Shown: one piece after another, positions 5,405 to 5,961 of the stretch
How positions within the stretch are numbered: position 1 is the stretch's first letter
Layout: each line of letters starts with the position of its first letter
NCBI GenBank assembly: GCA_005878685.1
Contig: VBLN01000192.1
Location: 5,059 to 11,019 of the forward strand
Origin: Deltaproteobacteria bacterium
GTDB lineage: Bacteria > Desulfobacterota > Binatia > UBA9968
Reading direction: 5' to 3'
Length of the DNA stretch: 5,961 nucleotides
Notes under the pieces: generated by a model
Told to the model about the DNA's origin: nothing
What the model saw: the letters and a program-made list of their open reading frames with translations, nothing else
The model's database searches: none
Made by a program: the position numbers and the translations under genes

Positions 5405-5961
5405 TCAGCCACTCTCAAGACTTACAGGAGACCCTAAAAAGCATAGTGGCCATCGTCGTCGAACGGATGGAGACGGAGGTCTGTTCTCTGTATATTCTCG
5501 ATCGCCAAAAAAACCGGCTTACGCTCCGTGCCACCATGGGGTTGGATCAGGAATCGGTCGGCAAAGTCTCGATGGGCATCAACGAAGGTCTGACGGGTCT
5601 TGTCATCGAAAAGATGAGGCCAGTGATGGCCGTGGATGCTCAGGCGCATCCACGCTACAAATACTTTCCTGAGACGGGCGAGGAGCGCTTTCATTCCTTC
5701 CTCGGAGTTCCTCTGATCGAGAACAAGAAACCTCTAGGCGTGCTCGTAGTTCAGACCTCGCGCCGCCGCGAGTTTTCCCGCGATGAGATCCGACTGCTTA
5801 AGGCGATCTCGTCTCAGGCTTCTGGGATTATCATCCAGGCGAGGTTGGTCGACTCTCTCAAAGATAAAGAGCGGGAGCGAAAAGAGTACCACAAGCGTCT
5901 GGCGGACGCCTTACGGAAACTCCGATCCTACGAAGGCAGGCGCCGTGAGGGAGTATCGAAA
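5332..5961 (+). CDS. ptsP: GAF-domain protein, probable N-terminus of PtsP (phosphoenolpyruvate-protein phosphotransferase, PTS-Ntr); truncated by window end
   Basis: The frame is open from ATG 5332 to the window edge, 210 codons with no stop. Residues about 30-165 form a GAF domain: 'LKSIVAIVVERMETEVCSLYILD', 'LTLRATMGLDQ', 'VSMGINEGLTGLVIEKMRPVMAVDAQAHPR', 'YKYFPETGEERFHSFLGVPL', 'LGVLVVQTSRRREFSRDEIRLL'. The 'DA..HPr.KY.pe..EERF.SFLGVP' block is very close to the GAF domain of PtsP, enzyme I of the nitrogen phosphotransferase chain, which passes phosphate from PEP to NPr. Residues about 170-210 are a charged helical linker, where PtsP proteins lead into the PEP-utiliser domains. Those catalytic domains lie beyond the window, so a GAF-linked kinase or another PEP enzyme cannot be excluded. 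ATG 5332 is the natural start; the frameshifted amrS frame overlaps it by 73 nt only because of the break. No Shine-Dalgarno is visible. Confidence 0.85.
   Translation, partial: MAKAQKRSRGVLPHLLILEDISALISHSQDLQETLKSIVAIVVERMETEVCSLYILDRQKNRLTLRATMGLDQESVGKVSMGINEGLTGLVIEKMRPVMAVDAQAHPRYKYFPETGEERFHSFLGVPLIENKKPLGVLVVQTSRRREFSRDEIRLLKAISSQASGIIIQARLVDSLKDKERERKEYHKRLADALRKLRSYEGRRREGVSK

Overview
The window looks like chromosomal DNA from a moderately GC-rich, heme-making bacterium, probably diderm. The style of the heme genes and the 'FTNATQ...HLFRIAQEE' type of HemD recall lineages such as Methylomirabilota/Rokubacteria, Acidobacteriota or Nitrospirota. That placement is inferred from memory of the families and is not tested. 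There are no mobile elements, CRISPR arrays, tRNAs or rRNAs. Nearly all of the window is coding.

Positions 1-3716 hold a tightly packed plus-strand late heme-biosynthesis operon: the 3' end of hemD (uroporphyrinogen-III synthase), hemE (uroporphyrinogen decarboxylase), hemH (ferrochelatase) and hemG/hemY (FAD-dependent porphyrinogen oxidase). Gaps are 14 nt, 10 nt and then a stop/start overlap. Together the genes cover the steps from uroporphyrinogen III to heme, except the coproporphyrinogen step, which must be encoded elsewhere or bypassed by the coproporphyrin route. A minus-strand gene for a small VOC/glyoxalase-fold protein (3720-4130) meets hemG tail to tail with 3 nt between stop codons.

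A 119-nt divergent intergenic region separates the VOC gene from a plus-strand radical-SAM gene of the AmmeMemoRadiSam type (amrS, from 4250). After a 67-nt gap with a plausible promoter comes the start of a GAF-domain protein. It is most likely the N-terminus of PtsP (enzyme I of the nitrogen PTS) and is cut off by the window end.

The most notable observation is that two conserved genes, hemE and amrS, are broken in the same way. Each has lost a short internal segment, about 40 nt judged from family alignment, and the loss shifts the frame. The conserved C-terminus of each remains readable in another frame right after the break (1224-1370 for hemE, 5091-5264 for amrS). Each junction lies among short repeated 4-5-mers. 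This is either genuine microdeletion and pseudogenisation or an assembly artefact, and raw-read mapping would decide. I see no clear new biological system in this window.
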